From NCBI GenBank assembly GCA_050084985.1, contig JBITNC010000001.1, positions 96,782,001 to 96,846,000 on the forward strand: a DNA stretch of 64,000 bases, given 5' to 3'. Made by a program: the position numbers and the translations under genes. Shown here one piece after another: positions 1 to 9,969 of this stretch (its first letter is position 1; every line of letters begins with the position of its first letter). The stretch is from Nageia nagi (Eukaryota; Pinophyta). The notes under the pieces are model-generated. The model saw nothing but the letters and a program-made list of their open reading frames with translations, had not been told where the DNA came from and did no database searches.

Positions 1-229
1 AGCATTATGGCTTTGCTTAAAATCCAAAAGGACAAATGTAATCATTTGGTAGCAAAAATGGCCCAGACAATAACCATCAAACTTGGCTTAGCCTTAAGTC
101 TACACTTTTGGATATCTTTGTCTAATTTGAATTTGGATGCATTATGATTCCTCGATATGATGAAGATTTGCTCTAACATATTACATGCAACATCAAATCA
201 TATTACTATCATAGTGGTGCAAATGGATC
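1..229 (-). promoter_or_regulatory. Distal 5' flank of a SAUR gene lying off the left edge
   Basis: This stretch matches the sequence found 5' of every SAUR in the window, for example 44278-44530 and 34998-35190. Shared landmarks are the 'gctctgcttaaaatcc' start, the 'ggcccagacaa' block and the 'catcaaatcatattact' block. A further minus-strand SAUR therefore probably ended a few hundred bases left of position 1. The proximal promoter with the TGTCTC element is outside the window. The flank is cut at 229/230 by a Copia LTR. Confidence 0.7.
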
Positions 230-1026
230 TAAAGATTTTGAAGAAAAATAAATAATAATTTGTAGCTAGGATATAGTAAGGTTGATCATAGGTGGAATAA
301 ACAACAAGAAAAATTGGAGACCAAAATATTTTTGTATTGTAGAGAAGCAAAAAAATATTTCAAGATTCTCTTGGAGCTAAATATTTTATGGCTATGCTAT
401 CTATATTTATCTTAAGATAAAATATTATATGCATGCTACTTGATCAAAAATAAAATTAAATATAGCATAGGCTCCATGCATTTTGTTATCCATTCTGTAG
501 AAAATAGAGGAAGCTCATGTCCTTTCTATTTGCATGACATCTAAAAAATATTAAATGGTTGCAGAAGGTTGATTAATTTTCATCCATTCTTATACATAAA
601 TTAATGTTTAAGGTTGAGCATTTAATTTCAAAGTAGAAATATCTTAGAAATGCTTTCTATAGTATTAATCCAGGTTCCAAAGCAAAAGTGATATCATTAT
701 GTAGGAACAAAAATAAATTGTAAGAAGACCTAGGGTTCAAGGCTTGGAATGATGATGTCATGTACCCAAAACAGCAAGTGCTATCAACTACCAGAGCTTA
801 AAAGGTAAATAATTCTAAATGCATAATAAGTCTTGGATGCATAGTAAGTTCAATATGGTGAAAATAAGAAAAGCCTAGAGGTTGGAGATCATTAAGTCCT
901 AAAGTAAGGAGATACATTCCAAATAACAATAGCACCTGAAGATGATCATTAACTCCTAGAGCAAGGAGATAGAGCCCAAAGAATAATAGTAATGCCCAAA
1001 TAAAGAAATGAAGATTGAAATTTTCA
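230..1026 (-). repeat. 3' LTR of Copia-1
   Basis: About 797 bp. The minus-strand ends are TGAAAATT... (1026 inward) and ...AAAATCTTTA (230), where the expected terminal CA has decayed to TA. The same sequence is the 5' LTR of Copia-2 at 28179-28988, and its last ~230 bp is the truncated LTR at 23689-23917. Immediately inside, 1027-1044 reads on the minus strand as the purine-rich GGAGATTAAGAGGGTGAT, the expected polypurine tract for second-strand priming. Confidence 0.85.
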
Positions 1027-1189
1027 ATCACCCTCTTAATCTCCATGAAAAAAAGAGATCATTTTCTCTATTGGCAAAAAAATACAAATATAAAGAAAAA
1101 AAAGTAAAAGACATATGCAATATATATGGATTCCAACCAATACACTATTCTAGTCAAGGTTTTCCAATAATCACCCCTTGAATATCTAA

Positions 1190-2700
1190 GGTCTAGAATC
1201 CAAGTTATCTCTAAAGGTAGCAAAAATGATCTCTCGGTAATGGCTTTGTAAATATGTTTGCAATTTGAGCATTAGTAGGTTAATGGTGAAACTAGATAAA
1301 GCCATCTTCGACCAGATCTTTAATACAATGATGATATATATCAATGTGCATTATCCTACTGTGAAATATGGGATTCTTGGTCATGGTAGTTGTGATAAGA
1401 TTATAATAGTGTACTAAAATAGGGAGCTTAATATCCATGCCCAAATATTCAAATAGATGAGAAATCCAAATCGCTTATGTACAAGTGATGGAGGCAATAA
1501 GATACTCAGCTTTAGCTAATGAAAGTGCAATAGTGAATTGCTTCTTATTGCTCCATGAGACAAAATATTATCTAAAGAAGAATCCATACCCTGATGTGCT
1601 CTTCTAATCATCAATATATTTGGCCCAATCAGCATATGTATAAGCTTGTAAAATTTCTTGGTATGAGGATTTATACTATAACCCATATTGATGTGTGCCA
1701 CTCACATAGCATAGGATTCACTTGGCCATAATCTAATGCATTTTGATATGGTGAGTTCATGAATCAAGCTACTCTATTAAAAACAAACATGATATCCTAT
1801 TGAGTAGTAGTGAGATACATGATGTTACCTATTAAGGACCGGTACATAGTGGCATCAATATGTGGAGAAGATTCCTACTCCAACAGCTTGGTTCTAATAA
1901 TAGTTGATGTATCAATGGGGATATAATTTTGCATATTAAAGCAAGATAGTAGATCTTTAATATATTTAGATTGAGTGATCAAAATTCCACTAGAGGATTG
2001 CTTAACTTGTATGCCAAGAAAATAATTCATCTCTCCAAGATCACTCATCTCAAATTCACTGATCATAACATCTTTAAAATGATCTATCCTAGCAATGTAG
2101 GTGTTAGTAAAAATGATATCATCAACATATAAGCATAGAATAAAGAAGTTGCTATCATTAACCTTTATGTATAATATGCTTTCTACTAAGCATCTATGAT
2201 AACTATTTTTTCAAAGCTAACCATCAATCTTGGTGTACCAAGCTCGAGGTGCTTGTTTAAGACCATAGAGAGCCTTTTTTAGTTTATATACCTTATCTAC
2301 TTGATCATGAATAATAAATCCTTTAGGCTCCTTAACATAAATAACCTCCTTCAAATATCCATTAAGAAAAGAATATTTGACATCCATCTGGTAGACTGTT
2401 TATCCAAAATAAGAGGCAAGTGCAAGCAAAGACCTCATAGTTTTTTAGCTGGGTACTAGGGTAAAAGTCTTATCATAATCTATCCCTTCCTTATGAGCTT
2501 ATCTTTTAGCAACTAGATAGGATTTATGCTTTGTAATACTCCCATCAGAATTATGCTTCATTTTATAAATCCACTTGACACCAATTACCTTTATATCTTC
2601 AAGAGCAGGTACAAGCTTCAAGGTGTCATTCTTCTAGATTTGCTCAATCTCATCCTTTATGGCTTTCTTCCAATCTTCATTGGAAGTAGCTTCAGTATAT
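1190..2700 (-). pseudogene. Copia-1 reverse transcriptase-RNase H remnant
   Basis: Conceptual minus-strand translation gives the Copia RT/RNase H region in pieces. The '[10 protein letters not shown]' block is near 2230-2270 and the catalytic 'YVDD' within LYVDDIIF is near 2110-2130. A 'MSDLGEMNYFLGIQV' stretch opens the open piece at 2066-1875. RNase H pieces such as 'AEYLIASI' and 'TQAIWISHLFE' follow at about 1510-1440. The enzyme would copy element RNA into DNA in cytoplasmic virus-like particles. Several in-frame stops and frame changes make it non-functional. YVDD itself is intact. Confidence 0.85.
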
Positions 2701-2759
2701 GAGGAAGGCTTAATAAATGAAGATATTAATGCATAATATATATTTACCTCTTGATTTCT

Positions 2760-3207
2760 AGCTTTGGTTTATGATTGAATCAGTTCTTTTATTAAGCTCT
2801 TTATCTAGCATCAATGATGGAGGATGATATCAATCACTTGTCCACTTATTTTTGACTGGTGGAGTATGAGTAGTAGGAGACTAGTTTGGCTATGCCTACT
2901 AAGGTGAGCTAGTGGTTGGTGAATATGGTGATGAAGGTTGAGGAGGAGGAGGTGTAGTAGTGTGAGAAGGTTCATAATCTTCATCCAATTGGAATTTAGC
3001 AGTGGTATCTTCAACACCATTTTCTTGATTGGTTATGCCTTCTTCAAAAATTAAATATTTGTTGATGTGAACCTTACCAATTAATGGATCATAATACCTA
3101 TAGGCCTTATATGGTTTAGAGTATCCCATTAAGATGCATTTAATGGATTTCTCATCAAGATTATTCCAATTTTCTTTTGGCATATGCATAAAATAAGTTG
3201 AGCCAAA
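2760..3207 (-). pseudogene. Copia-1 integrase C-terminal and linker fragment
   Basis: The open piece at 3216-2899 carries the conserved Copia block downstream of the integrase catalytic core: 'KSIKCILMGYSKPYKAYR', then 'YDPLIGKVHINKYLIFEE'. It runs on into a proline/threonine/serine-rich linker before RT. The catalytic DDE core is missing because the element is cut at ~3207. The equivalent intact order is at 26132-25700 in Copia-2. Confidence 0.85.
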
Positions 3208-4097
3208 ATTACTCAACAGCTATCGAAAACAAAAGTGTGAAGTACAAATTTCAAACCTATTTTGAAGTGATGACAGTGACATCAATCCTTAAAAATGGCT
3301 GACAAGAACAACCCTTGCCAGCTCATCTGGATTTGTGCAAAATCTGAGAATGGAGAGCAACCAATTGATTCTCATTACAAATCTCAAAAGCCTTAAAAGG
3401 TGCTAAGCTTTTCAGATTAAAAACCATGTATGGTCTTATTGTATCATGTGCGCTTTCAAAATTTGAGTCGGGATAGGATAACTTAAAAGATTTGGATTAG
3501 ATATAGGTGATTATGAACACCAACATATGCAATGCATAGGCCTTAAGGAAATAAAACATATACGTCTATACACCATTTGAGGCATGTAGTCCAATACAAA
3601 ATCAACTAGCAAGATAGTCTAATGTTAGGTCTGCTTTAGTATAGCCACAAAGATCAACCATCCAAATATACTATGCACAACATGTTGCTTAACAGTCACG
3701 ATAACTACCAATCAATCCCCACTCCTAGATGACACCAAGAGTGTTTTGCGAGGCATCTGATGGAACCAAATTCATGACCGACACCATAACATTTGCCAAG
3801 GCAGCGAAAAATCCTCCCAAACCAGCATTCATGTCCAAATAGCAAACTGCAAATGCGTGCAAGAATAAGCATGCCTCCTATTCAGTATCAAATATAATTA
3901 GATGCAACGAAATAGAATTGACAATATCAATTTTCAGAATGTCACATCCTAGTCTCCATGATTTTACAGTTTACTTATTATCTTATTTTAATCAATTTTC
4001 CTGAGGTTGTTAGGATGCTTTTACATTTCTCAATTTCTTTGTAAAATTATACTTCTTTCTTTGCTGTGTGGAAACTCTTTTTTGGTTGCTAACAGGT
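3208..4097. other. Duplicated segment without a recognised gene
   Basis: Less AT-rich than its surroundings and nearly identical to 31064-31951. No long ORF is open on either strand. A short plus-strand open stretch around 3715-3842 is open in both copies but has stops close on each side, and I do not recognise it. The last ~40 bases before 4097 are pyrimidine-rich and end in 'gctaacag', a good splice-acceptor shape, so this may be intron or upstream sequence of the gene that supplied the exon-like fragment. Confidence 0.5.
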
Positions 4098-4260
4098 GAG
4101 AAGTATGAACTTCAAGAATATCAGAATTTTGTGGCCAAGAATATCAGAATTTTGTGGCCATCCTAAGAATTGCCTTAGCAATGCACTGGGGAGACTCGAC
4201 CCGGGATCAATATGGCAAAGTCCCATGGTTTTACTGGCTACCAAACAGAGCAACATAACT
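4098..4260 (+). pseudogene. Exon-like fragment broken by a 23-bp tandem duplication
   Basis: Follows a polypyrimidine tract and 'gctaacag'. It is the counterpart of the intact 46-codon frame at 31952-32091. In this copy the 23-bp unit starting 'aagaatatcagaatttt' occurs twice in direct succession (about 4113-4158). Because 23 is not a multiple of three, the frame shifts and a stop follows at once. The intact partner ends '...GKVPWFYWLPNRAT' and then stops. I do not recognise the protein family. Confidence 0.45.
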
Positions 4261-5339
4261 CAATACTACAAGCGTCATGGTACACAATTATGGGTCACTC
4301 ACAACACCGACCAGCATTGAAGGCTATATTACGAAAACTGCTCTACAACTGTCATATATGATTTGCCCAATGAAAGTTCCCAAGCCACAAGGTTGTATGT
4401 TTTGTCCAATGAAAATATGATGTTATATTATTAAATAACATCTCAAAAAGTAGGGTTTCTAGGGGCGGCCACCACTTATAGTTAATTTTCATTTTTTATC
4501 CTCACAAAGGTTAGGTAAGCATTCTTCTTTCCAAAATTCTTTCTGCATAGTTTCAAATTTAATTATAAGAATCTGAATTTTAGTTAGGTTGAGTTAAAAT
4601 TAAAATAATTGTTAAAAATATGTTTAATAATAGAATAAGTTATAAAAGGATCAATGTTTATATTATAATTAATAAATCATTATGTATGGTAATATTAGTT
4701 TGAGAGTTGTCTATTCATGTTAAAGTAGTTGGGAAAGTAATAAGAAGTAATGGGAACTAAATCTTCCTATGTTTACATGGTAAAACATGTGAAAGGAGTT
4801 AAAGTATGCTTCTCTAAAATTAAAAAATGGATTATATTCAAAAAAATAATATTATCTTAAGATTTAATAAAGGCACCACAAGAAATTAATTCATTGATAT
4901 CATTTCCAATTTAATTCATATTCACATTTACACTCTTATTTATAATAGTATTTTGATATAGATGAAAAGAAATATATGTCTATATATTTGTATGCATGAA
5001 AGAAGTAGAGTTTTGATCATAATTAAAAAAAAAAAAAAAAAAAAGATCTGAACTCACAACTTTATTTTTTGCATAAACTTTGTAATTTATTTGTCTTATT
5101 AGCTAAGCTTAATAATTCTATAATAACAATCATAAGATTGATATATTAAATCACATAAAATAATATATATAGATATAAACTATTAGAAAATATGTAAAAA
5201 AATAAATAAAAATTAACTTATCCTTAAGAAAAAAAATAATATAAACCTAAGCCAAGAGTTTTGATATAAAAATTTAAAGAAGTAAAAGTTTTTAATATTA
5301 AGATTACAATAATAATTTTGGTACTTACAAAGTAGAATT
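4261..5339. other. AT-rich spacer after the exon-like fragment
   Basis: No ORF or RNA gene was seen. The first 250 bases match 19438-19700 and 32092-32350, so three copies exist. A pure A run of about 22 bases lies at ~5022-5044. Copy B lacks most of 4806-5325. Nothing else is recognisable. Confidence 0.6.
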
Positions 5340-5515
5340 TTTTTTGTTGGAGGAACAACCACTAAAGGAAATTCATGTCCCAAAATCTACATAATCTACC
5401 ATAATTGGATAAGATTTACATATTTTCACTCATTAGAGATGGGATTGGAACCAAGGTCTCTCCGACTCAAAAGGAGAGTTTCCACTTTCCCTTATTTTTT
5501 CAACTCCTTACTTTC
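5340..5515 (-). repeat. Possible tRNA-derived SINE fragment
   Basis: On the minus strand the segment contains 'GGTTCCAATCCC', close to a Pol III B box (GGTTCGANTCC). It sits downstream of an A-box-like purine-rich stretch and ends in an A-run after 'CTCCAAC'. Flanks show a weak direct repeat (tactt-ca-a-ta pattern). Counterparts at 20630-20800 and 32735-32915 are in the same duplicated context, so they do not count as independent insertions. The B-box resemblance could be chance. Confidence 0.3.
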
Positions 5516-5779
5516 ATACTAAATAGAGTATTATTCAAATATATCCCGACAATAAAATGTAATAAATTTTGATAAATCACTAATGCACTTTTCATACATT
5601 AATTTATATAAATTAAATTGTTTTTTTGGTTTGTTAAATTATGTTAGATGTAAAGAATGTAGAGGTGAATTTCATTTACAAGAAAAATTTACTAGAATTA
5701 TCATATCTAAATTGTAGATAGCCGTAATTCCAAGCGTGAATATGGATCTTTTTTTGGAGAAAAAGAGAGGTCATTTGGT
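5516..5779. other. AT-rich spacer
   Basis: No gene seen. The 'gatagccgtaattccaagcg' block at ~5717 recurs at ~21037 and ~33063 and marks the start of the orphan SAUR-flank module in all three copies. Confidence 0.5.
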
Positions 5780-5945
5780 GTGGTCAAACAAAAAAAAAAA
5801 GACAGAAGGAAAAACAATATACCCTTCCATTCAAAAAGTTCATCAGGACTTTTTGGAATAGGGTTGGCTGAGCCCCAAGCCTGCCCTGGTAATATCTTTC
5901 CTCGATATGTACAGATTCGTTCTGACAGCTCACATGCCATATCAT
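5780..5945 (-). repeat. Orphan SAUR 5'-flank module (copy 1)
   Basis: The blocks 'ttggctgagccccaagcctgccctggtaatatctttc' (interrupted matches), 'gtacagattcgttctgacag' and 'cacatgcca' correspond to the distal 5' flank seen beside each SAUR (for example 44355-44510), but no SAUR lies next to it. It is probably the residue of a SAUR lost between this module and the next 3' flank. This copy is cut short at 5945 by a deletion of 122 bp relative to 33291-33412, which lies between two 'atatca' hexamers. Confidence 0.55.
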
Positions 5946-6903
5946 AGTTATAGTTTTTTTGCGTTCTTGAAAAAACAAGTATATCATCTAAGGTGTACAT
6001 CAAATCTTATCAAAAATCTTTTCTTAAAATATTTTTATCATTTACAAATATCATCAATTTTAAATATAATTTTAAGTATTTTCATAAAAATGTAATATTA
6101 TACATATTTTTATTTATCATTTTTATTTTAGTATTTAACATTATCTATATAGATTATAGTTTTTGAATGTGAGAGAATTATTTATATTATTATATGTAAT
6201 TTTATGGTTCATATCTATTCATACTAACACATTTATGCTATTAATTATAAGGAAAACTCTTTACTAGTTTGATAAAATTTGAGATGTGATGTATTTACAA
6301 AAGGAATAATTTCAAAAACCACCATATTTGAATGAACCATCATATGATCATAAAATTTATATTTTTGTATTTCACATTATTAATATAAATTATAATTTTT
6401 TTTAATATAGTCAATTATGTATATTATTATATGTAATTTTGTGGTTCATATCTACACATACCAACACACTTATCCCATTAATTACATAAAAAAATCTGTA
6501 TTGATTTGATAAAATTTGAAGTGTGATGGATCTACAAAGGATTAACCTCAAAATTCCACCATTGAACCATCATGTGATCATATATGGACAAATAAAAAGG
6601 AGAAGAAAAGAAAAAGGAGAAGAAAGATGGTATACCCTTCAATTAAAAGGGCTTATCGGTACTCCAGTAACATAAATGTTGGGCAAGTCTGATCCTCCAT
6701 AAAATGGCCTTCAATTAAAATGATAATGAGTGGTTAGTCCAATCACATCCAGCCTCCATAAACAACACTCAACTGTGCTTTTGGCTCCACTAATAACAAA
6801 CCACATATCTTTTCATCAGACACTACGTTGCCTTAAAGTCAATTACCAACAAAACTTCTGGACAAGAAGATCCCCGCAATCTTCTTGTGAGTTATCAGTT
6901 CAA
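5946..6903 (-). other. 3' flank of SAUR1
   Basis: AT-rich sequence shared with the 3' side of all other SAUR copies. The blocks 'gaaccatcatgtgatcata', 'cttcaattaaaagggcttat', 'ataaacaacactcaactgtg' and 'catcagacactacgttgcc' recur in order before each SAUR stop. It should hold the SAUR 3' UTR and polyadenylation region, but no single poly(A) signal can be assigned. No other gene seen. Confidence 0.65.
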
Positions 6904-7380
6904 TCAATGCACAAGCACACTTTTATCCACATCGCTGAATAGCGTATAGTTAGAAAGAGGAGATAGGCCGTAACCATTCACGTCCAAAGCATATCCACCA
7001 CCATTCTCATGCTTAAGGTCTTGCCACTCTCTCAGCATGCGAATGACTCTATCCAAAACAGATGGCTCGCAGGGTATAGTAAGCTTACTATCCCTATAAT
7101 TGAACCCAAATTCCTCCTCAGCCTTAACCAGGAGCTCTCTAAACAATGGATGGTTCAAATAACCCACGGGAATCACAAACCTTTTCCTCTTTTCCTTCCC
7201 GGCATAAACAGCCACATGACCTTCAGGAACCGCTCTCCTCCACCTCACCAGCTCTTCATCCTCTTTGCTCTCGTACAAAGAAAAGGACTTTCTTCTCCTA
7301 AGCTTAATGCTCGCAGTCTTGGGAATGGCTGCAATCTTCTGCCATTTTAGAGCAACCTTCAAGATCTTGCTTCTGTCCAT
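6904..7380 (-). CDS. SAUR1: SAUR-family auxin-responsive protein
   Basis: Intronless 158-residue protein. The basic N-terminus has 'LKWQKIAAI' (~11-19) and a 'KLRRRKSF' patch (~26-33). The SAUR core spans ~51-106 with 'VPEGHVAVYAGKEKRKRFVIP', 'YLNHPLFRELLVKAEEEFGF' and 'LTIPC', followed by a Gly/Asn-rich tail. No signal peptide or membrane segment is seen. SAURs are early auxin-induced proteins; characterised members inhibit PP2C.D phosphatases, keeping plasma-membrane H+-ATPases active and promoting cell expansion. That role is inferred here from family. The start is fixed by the conserved M-[D/E]-RSKILK opening in all copies. A TATA-like box lies ~78 nt upstream and TGTCTC ~145 nt upstream. 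It is closest to SAUR4, within the duplicated block. Confidence 0.95.
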   Translation of the reverse strand: MDRSKILKVALKWQKIAAIPKTASIKLRRRKSFSLYESKEDEELVRWRRAVPEGHVAVYAGKEKRKRFVIPVGYLNHPLFRELLVKAEEEFGFNYRDSKLTIPCEPSVLDRVIRMLREWQDLKHENGGGYALDVNGYGLSPLSNYTLFSDVDKSVLVH

Positions 7381-7457
7381 AACTCAAAGAAGAGGAAACA
7401 GAAAAATAGAATCTAAGAGAGCGATCTGAGCTTGATGAATTTGATCCGATCTCAGGC

Positions 7458-7469
7458 CTAAATAAATAG
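7458..7469 (-). promoter_or_regulatory. TATA-like box of SAUR1
   Basis: Minus-strand CTATTTATTTAG about 78 nt before the ATG. The same 12-mer is present at 18346-18357, 22846-22857, 34901-34912 and 44182-44193. The sequence between it and the ATG is pyrimidine-rich (CTCTCTTAGA, TTTCCTCTTCTTTG), as expected for a short 5' UTR. Confidence 0.6.
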
Positions 7470-7524
7470 AGTGGCTACGAAATCATAGATAGGTTAGCAG
7501 TCGTGTTCTTTGGATTGAATAGAG

Positions 7525-7530
7525 GAGACA
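7525..7530 (-). promoter_or_regulatory. TGTCTC auxin-response element of SAUR1
   Basis: The minus strand reads CCATGTCTCC, containing the canonical AuxRE TGTCTC bound by ARF factors. It lies 145 nt upstream of the start codon and is kept in all six SAUR promoters in the window, within a conserved 'gaggagacatgg-catgtgaaag' plus-strand block. Confidence 0.65.
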
Positions 7531-7880
7531 TGGTCATGTGAAAGTTCAGAAAGCATTGTGGTTCTGTTTAAAATCCGGAAGGACAGCCATAATCATTTGG
7601 CAACAAAGGTGGCCCAGACAACAACCGTTAAACCTGGCTCAGCCTTAAGTCTGCCCTGGGGATATCTTTCGTCCAATTTGAATTTGGATTCTATCAGACA
7701 GTTCACATGCCACATCAAATCATATTACTGTCACGGTGGCGCAGGTGGTTACCACATCATCAAGTCAATCCAAATGCTGCCTCCAAATGGCAAGCAGTGG
7801 GTCACCAAACTTTACACGTACGTACCATTAGATCACTTTTATTCAGCGAATGACAGAATCGATGGCATACTCTAATGATT
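7531..7880 (-). other. Distal 5' flank of SAUR1
   Basis: Conserved module beside every SAUR, matching 34973-35320 almost throughout. The plus strand is open at 7558-7875 for 105 codons, but the frame is not kept in other copies and encodes nothing recognisable. I treat it as upstream regulatory or spacer DNA. Confidence 0.6.
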
Positions 7881-9969
7881 TGGGTACAAGCTAATACTAT
7901 TATAAGGATCGGAATGAGCGGGTGATTTATTTTCATATTTTATATACGTTGTACAAAACTAATTTTTGTCAAATGTAAACGTTGGAAATAAGTAGAGTAT
8001 TTTACAAAATTTGAAATTTATATTTTTGAATACAATTTAAGAAAATAATGATTTATTTTTATTTTATATTTTTCACATTTTATTATTAATATAGTTAGTA
8101 ATGGGCATCCTTGGCCTCCACATTAGGAAGTTGTTCCATGTGGAAATCTTACATCATATGATAAGTTTCCCTCAAGGCATTCTTGGATGCCTCCTTTAAA
8201 TCCCTAAATGTGGAATAAGGCGGCATCACTACCAAGTCAAGTGGTGGTGCTAAGGAGACTCTTGACATGATTCAGACCATTTGATTGTCAACGAAACTCC
8301 ATTGATTGGTGGAACCCCTCCTTGTCATCTCTCCTCTATGATTTATAAAATAGTATAAAAAGAGAATGTTTATATATTGAAATGAAAGTGTGCACCATTT
8401 TTATAGTTATCAATGTTAAGTCCATCATATATAGATTTGTGATACAAATTAAATCTAAAACTCTAAATCACCAAACACCATTTTACCACAACTATAACAC
8501 TAAAAGAAATTCTTTATTTTTTCAGGTAACTAGCAACATAAGAATTATTGAAATAGTGGATGTAATACTTAGTTAACACATAACAAATGGTTGAAACTGT
8601 TGGAGTGAATCATTCCATGCAACATATGCATCTGCATATCCAAAACATCCATACTAAATCCTCCCTCTCCCTGCATCAGTATGATAAAGTGATACCTCTT
8701 CTTACATACCAAATCATGGCTTCATCCTATCGATAGAATCCATTCAAAACACATTGCATAGCAAAATAAAAAACATAAAATGATATACATATTCATGTAT
8801 ATTTTTCCTCACTATGTAGTTAATGTATTAAACATACGATACTCCATCAACTTTATGATGAGAATGCAAATCTTAAGTATACAAATCATCTCAAGGACAT
8901 ATGACCAACACATGTTTTCAAGTCCTAAGCTTGTTTGAAAAATCCTACAAGAAATTATGAAATTATCCCAAATAGCCATCAAAATTGTACATCCAGTCCA
9001 AACATTGAATCCATACAAATGAGTTTCTCATTCTCGTTCGTATTACTCAGTATAGACATTTATTTGACTCAATATTTTGATAAAAACCTAAACTCAAAGT
9101 TCATAATCATTAATGGTGCATCATTGTAGCATGCAAAAGTTGACTTAATTTACATACAACAATCTAAAGTTCTTCATTCCTTGTTGAAACTGATTACTTA
9201 TGATGTTATCGATATGTTAACTATCTTGTAGCAACTTTCCTACAACACACCATGGCCACTTCCTATAACTAAAAAGCATTGTAGTTTAGTGTTGCCCTAT
9301 TTTTTCGATGAGAGAGGATTAATTGATTAATGATGTGAGAGTGGGCATTTTCATTGATAGATAATTAGTTAACCCCCAACATTATCATCGATTGGGTTTT
9401 CAGAGAAAATATGTGTCTTCAATATAACTCACACTCAAATAGCAAATCAATGGCTCAACTTCATTTCATCATCGAAGATTGGTGTGATGGCCATCAATGA
9501 TCATGGATCAAAATTTTTACCACTCACTTTCTAAGGGATATGCCTATGGTGTAATGATATAGGCATAAGCTAATGGTCTAATACACATATTATATATTGC
9601 CATGGGCATAAGCTAATGGTTTAGTAGATGAATAGATGATTTAGTTTTAAATTTTATATGTACATTATATAATGATATACCCACAAGCAAATGCTCTAGT
9701 ATATGAGTGAATGATTTATTTTAAATTCCATAATGACATAATATAATGATATATGCACAAACTATATCATTACATGACGTGTATGTGCCATTATATGATG
9801 TATGTCAATTATACATGTTCACTAAGGGGTGAAACTAGAGGAGAATTGTCAACATGGAATTTTTTATTTTAAACTCTATAAACATCACTTGCCATGGACT
9901 CAAACTCATTTTAAATGAAAAATGTTTTATTTCTTTGGTTTCATTCCTTTGATGGTCATTTGTGTTGTT
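7881..9969. other. AT-rich spacer between SAUR1 and PPR pseudogene P1
   Basis: No gene seen. It pairs with 35320-37670. The stretch 8790-9200 is much more divergent from its partner (36310-36900) than the flanking sequence, mainly through single-base indels. Recurring 'gatttagttttaaattttatat' phrases near 9640-9740 are also found beside other SAUR copies (18850, 29215, 44745), so this AT-rich block is part of the composite unit. Confidence 0.6.

Larger units (their letters stand above)
230..3207 (-). mobile_element. Copia-1: 5'-truncated Ty1/Copia LTR retrotransposon
   Basis: A minus-strand Copia element keeps its 3' LTR (230-1026), polypurine tract and the RNase H, reverse transcriptase and integrase C-terminal coding parts. 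It stops abruptly near 3207 inside the integrase-RT linker. Gag, protease, integrase core and the 5' LTR are absent. The order matches Copia-2 (23689-28988) position for position up to the break. The right junction carries a few bases (aaaa) shared by both partners, suggesting microhomology joining to the segment starting at 3205. Many stops and frameshifts mean it is dead. Confidence 0.88.

Noticed and set aside
798-1046. Leucine-rich minus-strand ORF of 82 codons
   Set aside because: It is inside the Copia LTR and consists of tandem-like LTR sequence, not a gene.
2811-3020. Minus-strand ORF rich in Leu and His
   Set aside because: Alternative frame of the low-complexity Pro/Ser/Thr linker between integrase and RT.
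5022-5044. Poly(A) run as possible retroposed gene tail
   Set aside because: No processed gene precedes it and no target duplication flanks it. Probably a homopolymer expansion.
7009-7350. Plus-strand 113-codon ORF opposite SAUR1, with equivalents at 22397, 34452, 43733 and 49467
   Set aside because: It is the antisense shadow of the SAUR coding region. Its conservation follows from the SAUR on the other strand, and its residues do not form a recognisable protein.
7558-7875. Plus-strand 105-codon ORF in the SAUR1 5' flank, also at 35000-35317
   Set aside because: Open only in the two recent duplicates. The homologous flanks at 18440, 22920, 44260 and 49990 do not keep the frame.
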